A stretch of DNA of 64,000 nt from Rhipidocladum racemiflorum. Its lineage: Eukaryota > Streptophyta > Magnoliopsida > Poales > Poaceae. The stretch covers positions 11,159,666 to 11,223,665 of the forward strand of contig CM070577.1 in assembly GCA_036346355.1 (NCBI GenBank), in the 5' to 3' direction. Shown here in pieces: positions 12,069 through 23,212 of the stretch. The notes beneath the pieces were generated by a model that did not search any database, was not told the DNA's origin, and was given only the letters and a program-made list of their open reading frames with translations. Each line of letters starts with the position of its first letter. Positions within the stretch are counted from its first letter, which is position 1. The translations under genes and the position numbers were made by a program.

Positions 12069-12504
12069 ATGGCTAACATGAGGAGATTCGTTGGCCCCTA
12101 CGCGGCATTCTTCCGCCAGCGATTCTTCGGGCTACTCCATAACTGGGAGGAGGCAGAATTTTGGGAGGAGCTCGACTTCGCCACTCTAGAGGCGGAGGAG
12201 GAGGAAGGAGCCAGCCGACGCCGCCGCAGATGGCCGCCTTCTTTGGAGAGGTGGCTCGGGGCTCCACGAGGTGGCCGAGATCATCATGGAGATGATCGGG
12301 CGCGGCCGCGACGACCTGGCCATCAGGGCTGTCGTTAGCCTCATACCACCCCGTTGGGTGGTTGAGGACGAGATCCTAAGCGGCGCTACGCCGCTCGCGT
12401 CGCGTCTGATCCGACGACCTCTCTCCGAGCCTCCCGGTAATGCGGCGGCGGCAGAAGAAGAGGATTACGGCGAGAGCCGCCCCGCCTTCCCCCTTTTTTT
12501 TTAG
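12069..12504 (+). pseudogene. second plus-strand ORF of the Tat element, frameshifted
   Basis: ATG 12069 opens a frame starting MANMRRFVGPYAAFFRQRFF, then an acidic stretch and an Arg run. A second frame from about 12265 (containing EIIMEMIGRGRDDLAIRAVV) appears to continue it after a +1 shift and stops at 12504. A CT-rich leader (12028-12068) precedes it. I do not recognise the family. It lies downstream of integrase, antisense to gag-pol. Start and continuity are inferred; function unknown. Confidence 0.42.
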
Positions 12505-12966
12505 CGCGAGAAAATGAAAAAGAAAGTCAGTAGTGTAAATTACTAATATTAAGGAATAAAAAGTGGAATCTTGCCCAATCTGTGCCGTCATGTTTATTCC
12601 GAGTTTAGGGTTCCGCTTGATCAACTATGCTAGTCAGTTGCTCGATTACCCGACAGCAGGCGGGGGCACGAGCTTTGTGACTAGAAACTCTCGATCAAGC
12701 AAATCTCGGTTATATTCTGGCGCTGCGAATTGTAGTCCCCGAGTGGTTAGTGCTTTCTACCCATTCCGTTATGCGCGTTGGTATAAACCGCCGGAGTTTT
12801 GTGCTCATCGCGGTTTTTATTTCCGTGCGTTTTGTACCAGCGCGTCCAGGATTAGGCGCTACACCAGTCGGGTAATAACCACTCGGGACTACCATTACAC
12901 AGTAGGGCTTCAGAAAATAAAAGGGGATCACCATTTTATTCAGTATGTGAGAGTCGGGTACATAAC
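12505..12966. other. spacer between the second ORF and the pol stop codon
   Basis: No gene is seen. On the minus strand this is the region just after the pol stop (TAA at 12969-12967). It contains 'gtagtccccgagtggtt', a phrase that also recurs in the rest of the element. Confidence 0.4.
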
Positions 12967-14385
12967 TTATGCGTAGAAGCGACGGAGCTGTTCGGCGTTC
13001 CAAGTATTCGCCAAAATCTCGCCGTCTTCACGTCTAAGTCGATAAGCACCCGGCCGGACCGTCTTCTCCACAATGTACGGACCTTCCCAAATTGGAGAGA
13101 GCTTGTGCTCGCTTTTCTGATTCCTTCTCAGGACCAGATCTCCTTCTGAAAAGGTTCTACTTCTGACATTGCGAGAGTGGTAGCGCCGAAGTCCTTGGAG
13201 GTACTTAGCCGACTGGATGGCTGCAACGTTAGAGCCTCCTCGAGTTGATCAAGCTCCACCATTCGGCTTCCTCGGACTCGGCCGTCGTAGTTCCGAACCC
13301 TCGTGGATTCGAACCCTAGTTCGGTCGGCAGAACCGCCTGCACCATAGACCGTAAAAAGGGTGTTTGGCCGCTTGCTCTACCGGGAGTGGTTCTGAGTCC
13401 CCAGAGTACCGACGGTAACTCCTTCACCCATCGGGCAGCGTATGGTTTGAGGCGGTCGAAGATCCTGGCCTTAAGGCCTTGGAGGACCAGACCGTTGGCC
13501 CGCTCAACCTGCCCATTGCTTCGTGGGTGAGCCACCGAGGCGAAGCAGATCTTGATCCCGACGCCTTCGCACCACTCTTGGAATTCTTCACTCCTGAATT
13601 GGGTGCCGTTATCCGTGATGATCCGGTTGGGCACTCCGAATCTGACCACGATATCCTGGAAGAACTCCTTGGCCTTAACCACAGTGATAGTGGCGACTGG
13701 TTTGGCTTCAATCCACTTGGTGAACTTGTCAATAGCTACGAAGAGGTAGGCGAAACCACCTTGAGCCTTCTTGAGCGGGCCCACTAAATCGAGCCCCCAG
13801 ACTGCGAAGGGCCAAGAGATGGGGATAGTTTGCAGCTCCTGCGCCGGCAAGTGTGTCTGCCTGGCATAGAACTGGCAGCCCTCGCATGTTCGAACGATCT
13901 CCTTGGCCTCCGTTACTGCCGTTGGCCAGAAGAAGCCCTGTCGGTAGGCTTTCCCAACCAAGGCGCTTGATGCCGCATGATGGCCACACATCCCCGAGTG
14001 GATTTCTTGGAGCAGCTCTCTTCCCACTTGTCCCGAAACACACCGCCTGAGGACACCTGAGGCGCTCTTCTGGAAGAGCTCGTCGCCCACCACCACATAG
14101 GACTTGGCTTGCTCGGAGACGCGCTGCCAGAGTGGTCGCTTCCGGAGTTTGTCCTTCAGAGATAATCAAGGTACAGGGTAGTCGATCGGGATCGATGAAG
14201 CAGACCCGGTCCCGGGATCCGTGACTCGGCTCGTCGTTTTGTAACGGTTGGCTCGTGAAGATCCTGTGCGAAGATACCACTCGGGACATCTGCCTGAGTG
14301 GCTCCCATTTTAGCCAACTCGTCACCGCCTCATTATTGCGGCGGAGGACATGAACCGACTCAGGCATCACAAACTTGCCCTCCAA
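12967..14385 (-). pseudogene. integrase region of Tat pol
   Basis: The HHCC zinc-binding part is visible (HSGMCGHH ... CEGCQ), followed by the catalytic core with D in WGLDLVGP, D in ITDNGTQF and E in SNGQVERANG, spaced as in DDE integrases. The C-terminal part, with a frame change near 13250, ends RRFYA then TAA at 12967. A frameshift near 14090 separates the zinc finger from the RNase H side. Integrase would insert the cDNA; the core residues survive but the frame does not. Confidence 0.88.
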
Positions 14386-14985
14386 TTCTCGGACTTCTTT
14401 GGCGGTATGCCGTCATGGTCTCGATCCACGCACGACCAGTCATACGTACTTGGTTCACCACCAACTCGAGTCGCCCAACCGCCACCGCTTGATTCGAAAG
14501 TGATGTGGCGATACGGAGCCCATGGATGAGAGCCTCGTACTCTGCGGCATTGTTCGAGGCCGGGAAGTGAATCCGAAGGACATACTTCAACCTGTCGCCC
14601 CTAGGCGAGACAAGGAGAATTCCCGCCCCTGCTCCTCCAAGCATGAGAGATCCATCGAAGTGCATGATCCAATATTCTGGCTCTTCTTCCGTGCGGGGAG
14701 CCTGGGATTCGGTCCACTCGGCCGTAAAGTCGGCCAAAGCCTGGGACTTGACGGCGGTGCGCGGCTTGAACGAGACGTCGAAAGCTCCAAGCTCGGCTGC
14801 CCACTTTGAAATTCTTCCAGTAGCTTCCCGATTACGGAGGACCTCTCCCACGGGGAAAGAAGTCACTACTGAAATCGAATGTCCTTGGAAATAATGCTTC
14901 AGCTTCCGTGACGAGATCAAGATGGCGTACAGCAGCTTCTGGATTTGAGGATATCGCGTCTTGGATTCGCCTAACACTTCACGAC
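14386..14985 (-). pseudogene. RNase H regions of Tat pol (second RNase H visible)
   Basis: A tether-like segment (KLKHYFQGH, WAAELGAFDVSFKPRTA) leads into an RNase H fold with D in MHFDGS and E in NNAAEYEALIHGL. A second, archaeal-type RNase H after the normal one is a Tat-lineage trait. The third catalytic Asp region is corrupted (GRLELVVNQV). Confidence 0.82.
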
Positions 14986-15069
14986 AAAATAAACCGGCGT
15001 TGCACGCCGTAGCAGTCCCGATTCTTCCCGCTCCACAACTATCACTACTGACTACATGAGTTGTCGCCG

Positions 15070-16032
15070 CTATGTAGAGCAGAGAGGTTCACCTTGCACC
15101 GCGAGACTAGAATTGGAGGGTGGAGAGGAACACCTTGAGCTCTTCAAAGGCTTGCTGCGCTTATTTGTCCATTCAAAGCGGTCCTGCTTCTTGAGGAGCT
15201 TGAAGAAAGGCATTCCCCGAACTCCCAACCGGGAGATAAACCTGCCAAGCGCTACCATGCACCCAGTGAGCTTTTGGACCTCTTTTTGGCTGGTGGGCGG
15301 GGCCATCCTCATGATGGCCCCGATTTTCTCGAGTTCGGCTCGATCCCGCGATGAGAGACAATGAACCCGAGTAGCTTCCTGAGGAAACTCGAAAACACAC
15401 TTCTCGGGGTTTAGCCTCATCCGAACAGCCCTCGGACTTGTGAACGTCTCGGCTAGATCGGAGGTGAGGTCAGTCTTCTACCTCGGTTTTGACCACTATA
15501 TCATCCACATAAGCTTCCACGTTGCGTCCAAGCCGATGGTGAAAACACTGTCAGATCGCTACCGATAAGTCGCGCCAGTTGTTCTTCAAAATTTCAAACG
15601 GCATGGTGATGTAGCAATATGTCTCGAACGGGTGATAAACGAGGTCTTCTCGCAATCCTCCTCTCGAAGCCGGATTTGATGATAGCCTGAGTAGGCGTCC
15701 AGAAAACTAAGTAGTTGGGATCCGGTAGTGGAGTCTACCACCTGATCAATACGAGGGAGACCAAAGGGATCTTTCGGACAAGCCTTGTTGAGGTCGGTGT
15801 AATCAACACACATGCGCCAGCTTTTGTTCTTCTTCTGGACAAGGACAGGGTTTGCCAACCAGTCGGGGTGGTACACTTCTTTGATGAAGCCTGCGGCTAG
15901 CAGCTTTGTAATCTCCTCCCTGATGGCTTGTCGGCGGTCTTGGGCGAATCGCCGCAGCCTTTGCTTGACTGGCCTGGTCGATTGGTCTACATTTAATGCG
16001 TGCTCGATCACCTCCCTGGGAACTCCGGGCAT
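15070..16032 (-). pseudogene. reverse transcriptase of Tat pol
   Basis: Motifs in order on the minus strand: VKQRLRRFAQDRR, WRMCVDYTDLNKACPKD, LLSFLDAYSGYHQI, then after a frameshift near 15590 the active-site YVDD (about 15498-15510), and the thumb segment LNPEKCVFEF (about 15390-15415). The catalytic Asp of LDAYSG and the two of YVDD are present. Frame breaks between the blocks make it non-functional. Confidence 0.9.
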
Positions 16033-16311
16033 GTCCGACGGCTTCCAGGCGAAGACGTCTTTATTCGCTCAGAAAGTGACGAGCACGCCCTCCTATTTGT
16101 CCTCGAGCCCTGTCCGATCAAGGCGGTTCGCGACGGATCGGACGGGTCGAGGAGGATTCTTTGGTACCTTCTTCTGGCCGATCCGGTTTCGCGCTTATGC
16201 GGGTGGGGACGCCGCCGGCTTCGGAATCCGCTTCTCGCCGGATCCTCCCGACCGCTTGCGCCTCCAGGGACTCGGCCATCTCGCAGCCTTTCACATCACA
16301 GAAAGATCGCT

Positions 16312-17262
16312 TCATGTCACCGCGTGAGAGCGATGATACCACTCGGCCGGCATCTTCAATGTCAAGTACGTGTAGTGGGTATCGCCATGAACTTGGCCGA
16401 TCTTGCCTCCCCAAGATGGCATGATATCTTTGTTGCGAAATCTGCCACCTCGAAACCAAGGTTCTCTGTCGGGTAATTCTCCTCGCGCCAAAGTGACCGG
16501 CAGAGTGATTTGTCCGAGTGGTGTCGCTGAAGTTCCAGGTATGACACCGTGGAAAGGCGACGATCCGCGCTTTAGCTCCGACCGTGGAATCCCCATATCG
16601 TCAAGGGTTTTGACAAAGAGGACATTGAGCCCGCTCCCGCCGTCGATCAATACCCTCTTGAGCTTGATGCCGCGGACGACAGGCGCCAAGACGAGAGGAT
16701 ACCTGCCGGGGAACGGGACGTGATCCGGGTGATCCGAGCGGTCGTAGGTTATCGCGACCTCGGACCAGCGTACATATTGGGGCGTTTCCGGCCGTACCGC
16801 GTAGATGTCCCGGGCGGTGAGCTTTTGCTTCCGCTTGGACTCATATGCAGCTGAGCCCCCGAATATGTAGTTGAGCTCGAGATCGGCTTCCTGATAGTCC
16901 TCCTCGGCTTCGGGGGGAGGTGGCTTGTTGGCGGCGTGCCCACTCGGACCTTGTCCAGCCTGCTTCTTGCTCTCGCGGGCGAACCTCTTTAGGGTGAAGC
17001 AGTCGGCATGCCTCCCCTTCGGATGGAAAGGGCAAAGTGAGTTCATAACCTTATCATATCCATCCTCTTTGAGGGCGCGAGGGTGAGTTGGTGCAGCGAC
17101 TGCCACCAGCTCTTCACCCTTGCGCTTCTTTTCTTTCCGCCGGGGGGGTTCAGCCCGATCCTTCCCCTCGTCACGCCGTTCCGCCAGAGCCTCGGAGGCC
17201 GAAGCGTAACGGTCCGCTAGGGCGAACAGCTCCCGGATCGACGTCGGTGGCTTCCGGGACAT
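16312..17262 (-). pseudogene. gag C-terminus and aspartic protease
   Basis: This open frame holds the end of gag with a zinc-knuckle-like CPFHPKGRHADCFTLKRF, then a protease segment with VLIDGGSGLNVLF (D-x-G active-site region of Tat proteases). It is the longest undisturbed part of the minus-strand polyprotein. It is flanked by a stop near 17265 and a shift near 16330. Confidence 0.82.
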
Positions 17263-18695
17263 CTTCTAGATGAGGTCGGGGTCGGTGACTCCCTTCTGGA
17301 AGGCGGCTATCACAATCGCATCTGTGACATCCCGAACGGTGCTTTTCCTGTGCATGAAGCGCTTGACGAACTCCCGGAGGGGTTCGTTCCTCCTTTGGTG
17401 TAGCGTCTGTGTCCCAAGGGGTGCCTGGGCGCTCAGAGGTGCCCGAAATTTGAAATGAACTGCTCGCCACAGATCTCCCCAGAATCTATAGAGTTATTTG
17501 GAAGTCCGGTGAGCCATGCTTGGGCCAGGCGAGAGGGTAACCGGTAAGTAGTTTGCCATGACTTTTGATCCCCGTGCTGCCCGACGCTGAGCATATACTT
17601 GTAGCCACGCCTCGGTCCCTCTCACCATCGAACCTGGTGATGCCTTTAGGATTAAATCCATCGTGCCAAACCACTCAGTAGTGAGGGGTAAACGCGCGAA
17701 CCCCTTCAATGACCCCGCGACACCCTCCGGGTGGTGATCGACGCGGAGAGGATCGCGCTTAGCGTACTTCACGATCTCGCAGAAGCCGTAGCGTTCATAT
17801 TCGTCGGCTTGACGGCGTTGTTCCTCCCTTTCTCGGTTGCGGCGCCTGGCGTCGAGGTCTGAACGGAGGTCGCGGTTGATGCTGTGTCGCAGGTCATCTC
17901 CATGGCGAACATGATGTGTCTGGCGGGCTTCCGTCCTGGCCAGCCGCCGTCTGGGTCCTTTCCGGACGCGTGGCGGCTCCTTTGCCGGTTGGTCGATGCA
18001 GGCTTTCTTTGGATCGCTGATCGCCGCCGTCACCATGGCCTTTACTTGGGCCACGATCGGGCGATCGATCACCCGCCTCAAAGATAGGGGTCGTGGTGTC
18101 CGTATGTCTTGGAGGCGACAATATTCCGCGGGTACGAAAAACAGCTTGGTCCCCATCTTGGCTTGCGAATGTCTTCATTGACGGCCCGGCGCTGTTCGAG
18201 TACGCGCCACGTCAGTTCAAGTGCTCGGCCACCTTCCAAGTCGGCAGCGGCGGAGGCGTCGAGGCGCTGCTGCGAATCCGCCCGCGAGCCCTCGATTATG
18301 CAGACTCTACGAAAATTCCAGCAGCTCTCTAGGCTTTCTTCTGACTCGGCCGCTGAGCTGGGTGAGCCTGGAGAAGATAAATCCAGGCGCTCGGAGGTGC
18401 CGAGTGGTTTGGCGGTGAGAACCCCCACCATTCGCACCTCGGCGTCTTCGAGTCCGACTCCCAGGCCGGAATGGGCCTTCGGCTCCCCATTCGGCATTTT
18501 AGAGCACGAGACAGGGGGACCCTCCGATCGGCGTGGAAGTCATGGCGATGGCTCGCCGGAAACCTCGCCGCGCTGCAACACGGTTCCCTTAGAGAGGGAA
18601 AGGCTCCCGAGGTCGTTGGAGATGAAGGTCAGGCTTCCGAAACGGAAGACCTGGCCCGGGAAGAAGGCTGTGGAGGCTTCGCTCGTCGTAGCCAT
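17263..18695 (-). pseudogene. gag N-terminal and capsid region, degraded
   Basis: A possible start ATG lies at 18695-18693 (MATTSEASTAFFPGQVF), soon after the primer-binding site. Capsid-like phrases are spread over different frames: DSWGDLW and LREFVKRFMHRKSTV near 17290-17480. Several frameshifts and stops interrupt it, so capsid cannot be made from this copy. Confidence 0.7.
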
Positions 18696-18721
18696 CAAGC
18701 TTGACGAAGATCTTGACACAA

Positions 18722-18742
18722 GCCCCTACCTGGCGCGCCAAC
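18722..18742 (-). promoter_or_regulatory. primer-binding site of the Tat element
   Basis: The reverse complement directly after the 5' LTR reads GTTGGCGCGCCAGGTAGGGG. This is the expected position, and the sequence recurs as a primer-binding site in grass gypsy elements. The tRNA is not assigned. Confidence 0.75.
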
Positions 18743-19320
18743 TGTCGACGATCGGTTTCGCCGGCAATGAGATTTGTGATTCTAGGGGATTTGTGCGGGA
18801 TCTGAGCTTGATGGTAACACAGGATGTGAGGGCAATCTGTTTTAGACAGGTTCGGGCTCTCTCGGAGGAGATAATACCCTAGTCCTGTGTTCTTGGATAT
18901 ATGAGCCTTTTTTTCTCTTGTTTCTCCCTCCTCCCCTTATATACTGGGGGAAGGATACATCATAGATGGGCGCCACCAGGCCCTGATCATGGTGGCCTGG
19001 CCGACATGTACTTTGTCCTTATTGGCCCTCGCGCTCTACGTCTTGGAGAGGTGGTTATGCTTTCCCCGACCTACGCCTGCCGCCCTGTTAGGTTCCGAAG
19101 ATCCGCAGCTCTCAAAGGTCGCTGCATGCTTCGTTCTTGGCGGGTTGTTCGGGCGTGGCGCGAAGCTTCCTCGAAGGATCGGAAGTTGCCTTGGGGAACA
19201 AGTCGAAAACCTCCTCCGGGCCCGTCGTGGTGCTTCTGGACTTTGGGCTTTCTACTCCGCCCGTCAAGCCCAGTCGGGTGTGGGCCCCTCTTGCGGGATC
19301 CCTGTCTCTGACATCCCACA
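18743..19320 (-). repeat. 5' LTR of the Tat element
   Basis: 578 bp, the partner of 2526-3105. It is read as the 5' LTR because gag-pol is on the minus strand and the primer-binding site adjoins it at 18742. The target duplication CTTTC follows at 19321-19325. Confidence 0.95.
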
Positions 19321-19325
19321 CTTTC

Positions 19326-19391
19326 CTTAACAAATTAATCATACCAAACCGATTCATACCAAATCGGCTACATGCCAAATTCCAGTGTCAA
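19326..19391 (-). repeat. older gypsy LTR, right part
   Basis: Continuation of the LTR begun at 1882, after the Tat insertion. On the minus strand it begins TGACACTGG at 19391. The outer boundary is inferred from the TG...CA rule only. Confidence 0.4.
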
Positions 19392-19976
19392 TAGAGTTCT
19401 AAGCCACAATCATTTTGCTTGTTTGCAACTTGCACGTGTCGTGCTATGCTCCATTGCTACAGGAGTGTGTGGTCTCGAGCAAGGTTTCAAAGCTTGTTTT
19501 CGGTATATATCTCGGAGGTGATCGAAATTCGAAATTTCGACGAGATCTCGAAATTTTGGACAAAATTCGAATACAATCCAAAAACCAAATTTCAAATTCG
19601 GTTATTTTTCAATAGGGATTTTTGAGATTTTGACCAAAATTACCAAGATTTCGATCGAAATCATCAAGATCTCGGTCAACTTGAACCTACCAAAAAACGG
19701 TCAAAACACGTGAAAAAATTTTAAATTTTTTTGTGGATGGTCTTGACCCCCAAATCTAATGAAACCCGGCCCACAAAAATTAAAATCCGGTCCAAATGTT
19801 CAAGACTTCGGCCGAAATTGCCGAGATCTTGCCGAGATTTCTGAGATTACTATAGTATTTTGATTTTTGTTATTTATTTATTTGACCTAAATTAAGGATC
19901 TTGGAGGGATCCAAAATTCAAAATTTCAACTAAATTTTTTAAAATTTCATCGAAATTTTGAACCATGCGCCCGAGC
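19392..19976. other. AT-rich repeat-like spacer
   Basis: No gene. From about 19515 the sequence is a series of 'gaaatttcgacgagatctcg'-like phrases (GAAATTTC and GAGATCTC variants), a repetitive signature seen in grass intergenic DNA. No termini were found. Confidence 0.4.
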
Positions 19977-20168
19977 ACCCCACATAGGGCTGGAAACGGG
20001 CTCGGCTCGGCTTGGTCTAGTGGTGAGCCGAGCCAGGCTCGGCTCGGCCCTGAGGTGAGCCCAAAAAACTGGCTTGGCTCGAGGTCGGCTCGCGAGCCGG
20101 CTCGTTGGCTCGCCGAGCCAGGGCATTTTATCAGGAAATTAGCTAGGTGCAGTCTGCAGAAGCTGACT

Positions 20169-22611
20169 TGTAACGCCCTAGTTTTCGCTTTCTGGAGAAA
20201 AACCTAATTTAAATAAAGTAAATTCAAAATTTGGAGTTTCATTGGTGTTTACATTAACCTGGCCTCCATTTCCCTCCAAAATCGGGATTTAATTCCCCTC
20301 CGGTCGAAAAATTGATTTTTCCAGTCCCGTCGGTACCCGAAAATTCACCTGAGTCCAAAAATGCTCCAAAAATCTCCAAACCACTTCTAAACTGTTCCAA
20401 ATATTCCGAAATGATTTTAGGAATCATTCCCCCGATTTTTTGGGCATCCGTTCCTATTTTATCTCGCGCGGCTTTTGTTTAATGCCTGCGATCCGCACCC
20501 GGATATTCAATTCCTCAAAAATCATCCAAATTCAGCGGAACCAATTTTATTGGGTCCCAAATATTCTAAAATGGCTCTAGGAATTTTTCCGGAATTTTTA
20601 GGCCATTTTTCCTTAATTTTATTAGTGTTTGTTGGGGTTTATTCTTAACAGATTGATTATGAAATAGATGGTTATGAAGATATAGATGTGTACTAATCAT
20701 TTATGGAGAATAGTGAATGATTCAGAATATTTGGTGGTTTAGTAAATGATAATATTCCGTATTCTTGATGGATTAAAGTCGATGATCTAGAGGTGATGAT
20801 GTGAAGGATTAGTCATATGCTATTATGAAGTAATATCAGTGGATTGTATTCTAGATATTTAGAGGTATGATATCGTGAAGTATTTTCGGTGGTTTAGTAG
20901 ATGACCTTGTGAAATATTCTTAGTGGATGATAAGATTGATCGCCGTATGATAGGTGGATAAATCAATAATACAAGTTAGAGTTCAAGGGAAAGATTTCCT
21001 ATACAAATATGATTGTAGTTCCATAAGATTTTGGAGTTGTAATAGTACCATGATGTACTTCCTACTTGGTGGATACTATATCGAATTGGATTATGCTTAT
21101 GATTGTAGAGTTGGGGCAATTTAATGATTATTGGAGATTACAAAATTAATTATAAGGATTGTCATTAAACCCTGAGATTTGTATTTTATAAAAATAAACT
21201 ATTGGTGGAATAGAATAGTACGGTAGAAATGCTTAGACTCGCAAACGGTCATTATTCACCTATGGGTGGGATTTCAATTATCTCTTGAAAACTTGTGTTG
21301 GAAATTATTAGGCAAAAAGGTATTGCCGTTGGTTTGCAAAATAAAAATAAAAGGAAAAATGATTTCGACTTGGGCGGCATGGAATGTCGGGTGGGAGCGG
21401 ATCAAACCCTGATCCTTTTGTGCAAGTACCGCCCCAGGTCATATAAGGACCGACGCTTATGATTGCCATTTTAAGCATAACCGTACTACCACATGTCTAT
21501 AATGGTACGACCTGGCTCACTAATTTGTAGAAGCCTAGTTTAGACTCACCACTCGGTTGTTGTGTGAGAGCCGGAAGGAGGCATTGTTGTTTGTGGTTGT
21601 TGTTTTGCTCACACGGCGCAAGAGGGGCTTCAGATCGGTGGAGAGAACCCTAACAATGTGAAACCTCAATTGGGTCTAGCTAGGTAGATACATCGTAACG
21701 GCCTTGTCACGATCTCTCTGCCGGCACACCAAAGGAAGTGTGCTAATAGCTTGGCATTAGGAGATGATCGTGTCTTGTGGGTAAAGTTGTACACCTCTGC
21801 AGAGTTAAAACTATTCGAATAGCCGTGCCTACTGGTCAAAGGCAAAGCGAAGAATGCTTTCATCTTTGGTAGACTTTGGTTTTTTTTGGTTTCAAACTAA
21901 ACAATGTTTCGTTTTGGGATCCGGGAGCGGTTAGAACTCTCGGGTGTGCTTCTGACGGCTAAAGCCAGGTAGGTGGAAGGAACCTGATTTTGTGAACCAT
22001 GGCGGACATAGCCATGTGATTGGATTGAACCCAAATTTTGTTGAGATGTGGCGGATAGAGCTCAGATATTAGTGAGTGGTGGTTAGAACCTTCACCACAG
22101 TATTACATAATTCAATTATTAAAAAGAATTGCTCAAATATGCTTTGTGAAAATTATTAACAAGTATGATTTAATGAAACTTGGCTTTATGCAAAAGAACC
22201 ATATTAAGCCATCTTTGGATAGCCTACATTGTGCATAATCTCCCAGACTTGCTGAGTACTTTATGTACTCACGTGCTACATTCTAATCCTCTCCCAGAAG
22301 TGAAAGAAGCTGTTCAAGATTTCCAACGACTAGGGTGCGTTCTCCACTCGATTGCCTGTGGGCAATTGGATGGGCCGCATTGGCGTTTTCGTCTTCCGCT
22401 GCAGTTGTTCAAGTTGTTCAGCCTGTTCAGGCCGTAATGGTAAACCTTGACCATAAGGTCTTTGCTTTCATTTGGTATTATTCTTATTTAGTTATTTGTA
22501 TTCGTGATATGGTTGTTGATTCATTACTTTTGACTGTGTGTACTAGCTACTGATCTGGGACTAGTACAGAAATACACAGAGGACTCCGGATAGCCGATCC
22601 GGGGGCCTACA
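20169..22611 (+). repeat. 5' LTR (2443 bp, internally deleted)
   Basis: It matches the 3' LTR over its first 454 bp and last 1989 bp. A 2186-bp block present in the 3' LTR (25815-28000) is absent here at 20622/20623. The left flank and the end of the missing block share TTAT or ATTAT, suggesting a microhomology deletion. An 11-bp indel also lies near 20360. Confidence 0.93.
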
Positions 22612-22615
22612 AAGG

Positions 22616-22627
22616 TGGTATCAGAGC
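22616..22627 (+). promoter_or_regulatory. primer-binding site (initiator tRNA-Met)
   Basis: TGGTATCAGAGC lies 4 bp after the 5' LTR end and is complementary to the 3' end of plant initiator tRNA-Met, the usual primer for this group. Confidence 0.92.
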
Positions 22628-23212
22628 CATATCGACTGTAGGACGTGCCCTTAGTTAGAATGGTCGTTGTTAGGAAGTTTCAAAACTTATGTTTATAAAG
22701 AAAGAAAGCAAAAGATGTGCTATTCTCGTCTTCTCTCTCTCTTTCCATTCCTTTCTTCCCCGTTTCGATTGCTTCTTCACCGTTTTGGAATATAAATTGG
22801 ACTATACCCCCCCCCTTAAAAGCTTCTATAATAAGGTAATCGAGTTCCCGCTTTTGATTTCAAGACTTGAAGACTAAAGAAGAGCCAGTCGGAAAATTTC
22901 TACTGAAGTGGGTGTCTTCATGGTGAGGATCCAACCGTTGACCGATGAAGATCAAGGAAGCAAGGTTGATCTTAGACTAACCCTATAGGTTAAGTGGCCG
23001 GGTTTCGTTCTGTGTTGGAGTCGCCTTGTTCTGTTAGAGTGAGTAGTTTCATCGAGTAGACGAGTTGATTTGCTTGGTGTTAAAAATGTTTTGATTTTCG
23101 TGTGTGGTGTTGTCCGTTGCCTGGGCAGTTGGTTTTTGGTGTTGTTAGAACCTCCCCTTTCTCGCTCGTCTGTGCTTTTCCCTCTCATCTGGAAGCCTTG
23201 TTCTGCCGTCAG

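Larger units (their letters stand above)
2526..19320 (-). mobile_element. Tat-lineage Ty3/gypsy LTR retrotransposon with antisense ORFs
   Basis: The element is bounded by two near-identical ~580-bp LTRs that begin TG and end CA on either strand, and by a 5-bp target duplication CTTTC at 2521-2525 and 19321-19325. It is 16,795 bp, or about 12.7 kb without the solo LTR inserted at 7878-12002. Gag, protease, reverse transcriptase, two RNase H regions and integrase run on the minus strand from 18695 to 12967, but with frameshifts and stops. A plus-strand accessory gene lies between integrase and the 3' LTR. Antisense extra ORFs, dual RNase H and tandem repeats in the 3' region are known traits of the Tat lineage (Grande, RIRE2, Retand types). 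It is now non-autonomous. Confidence 0.93.
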
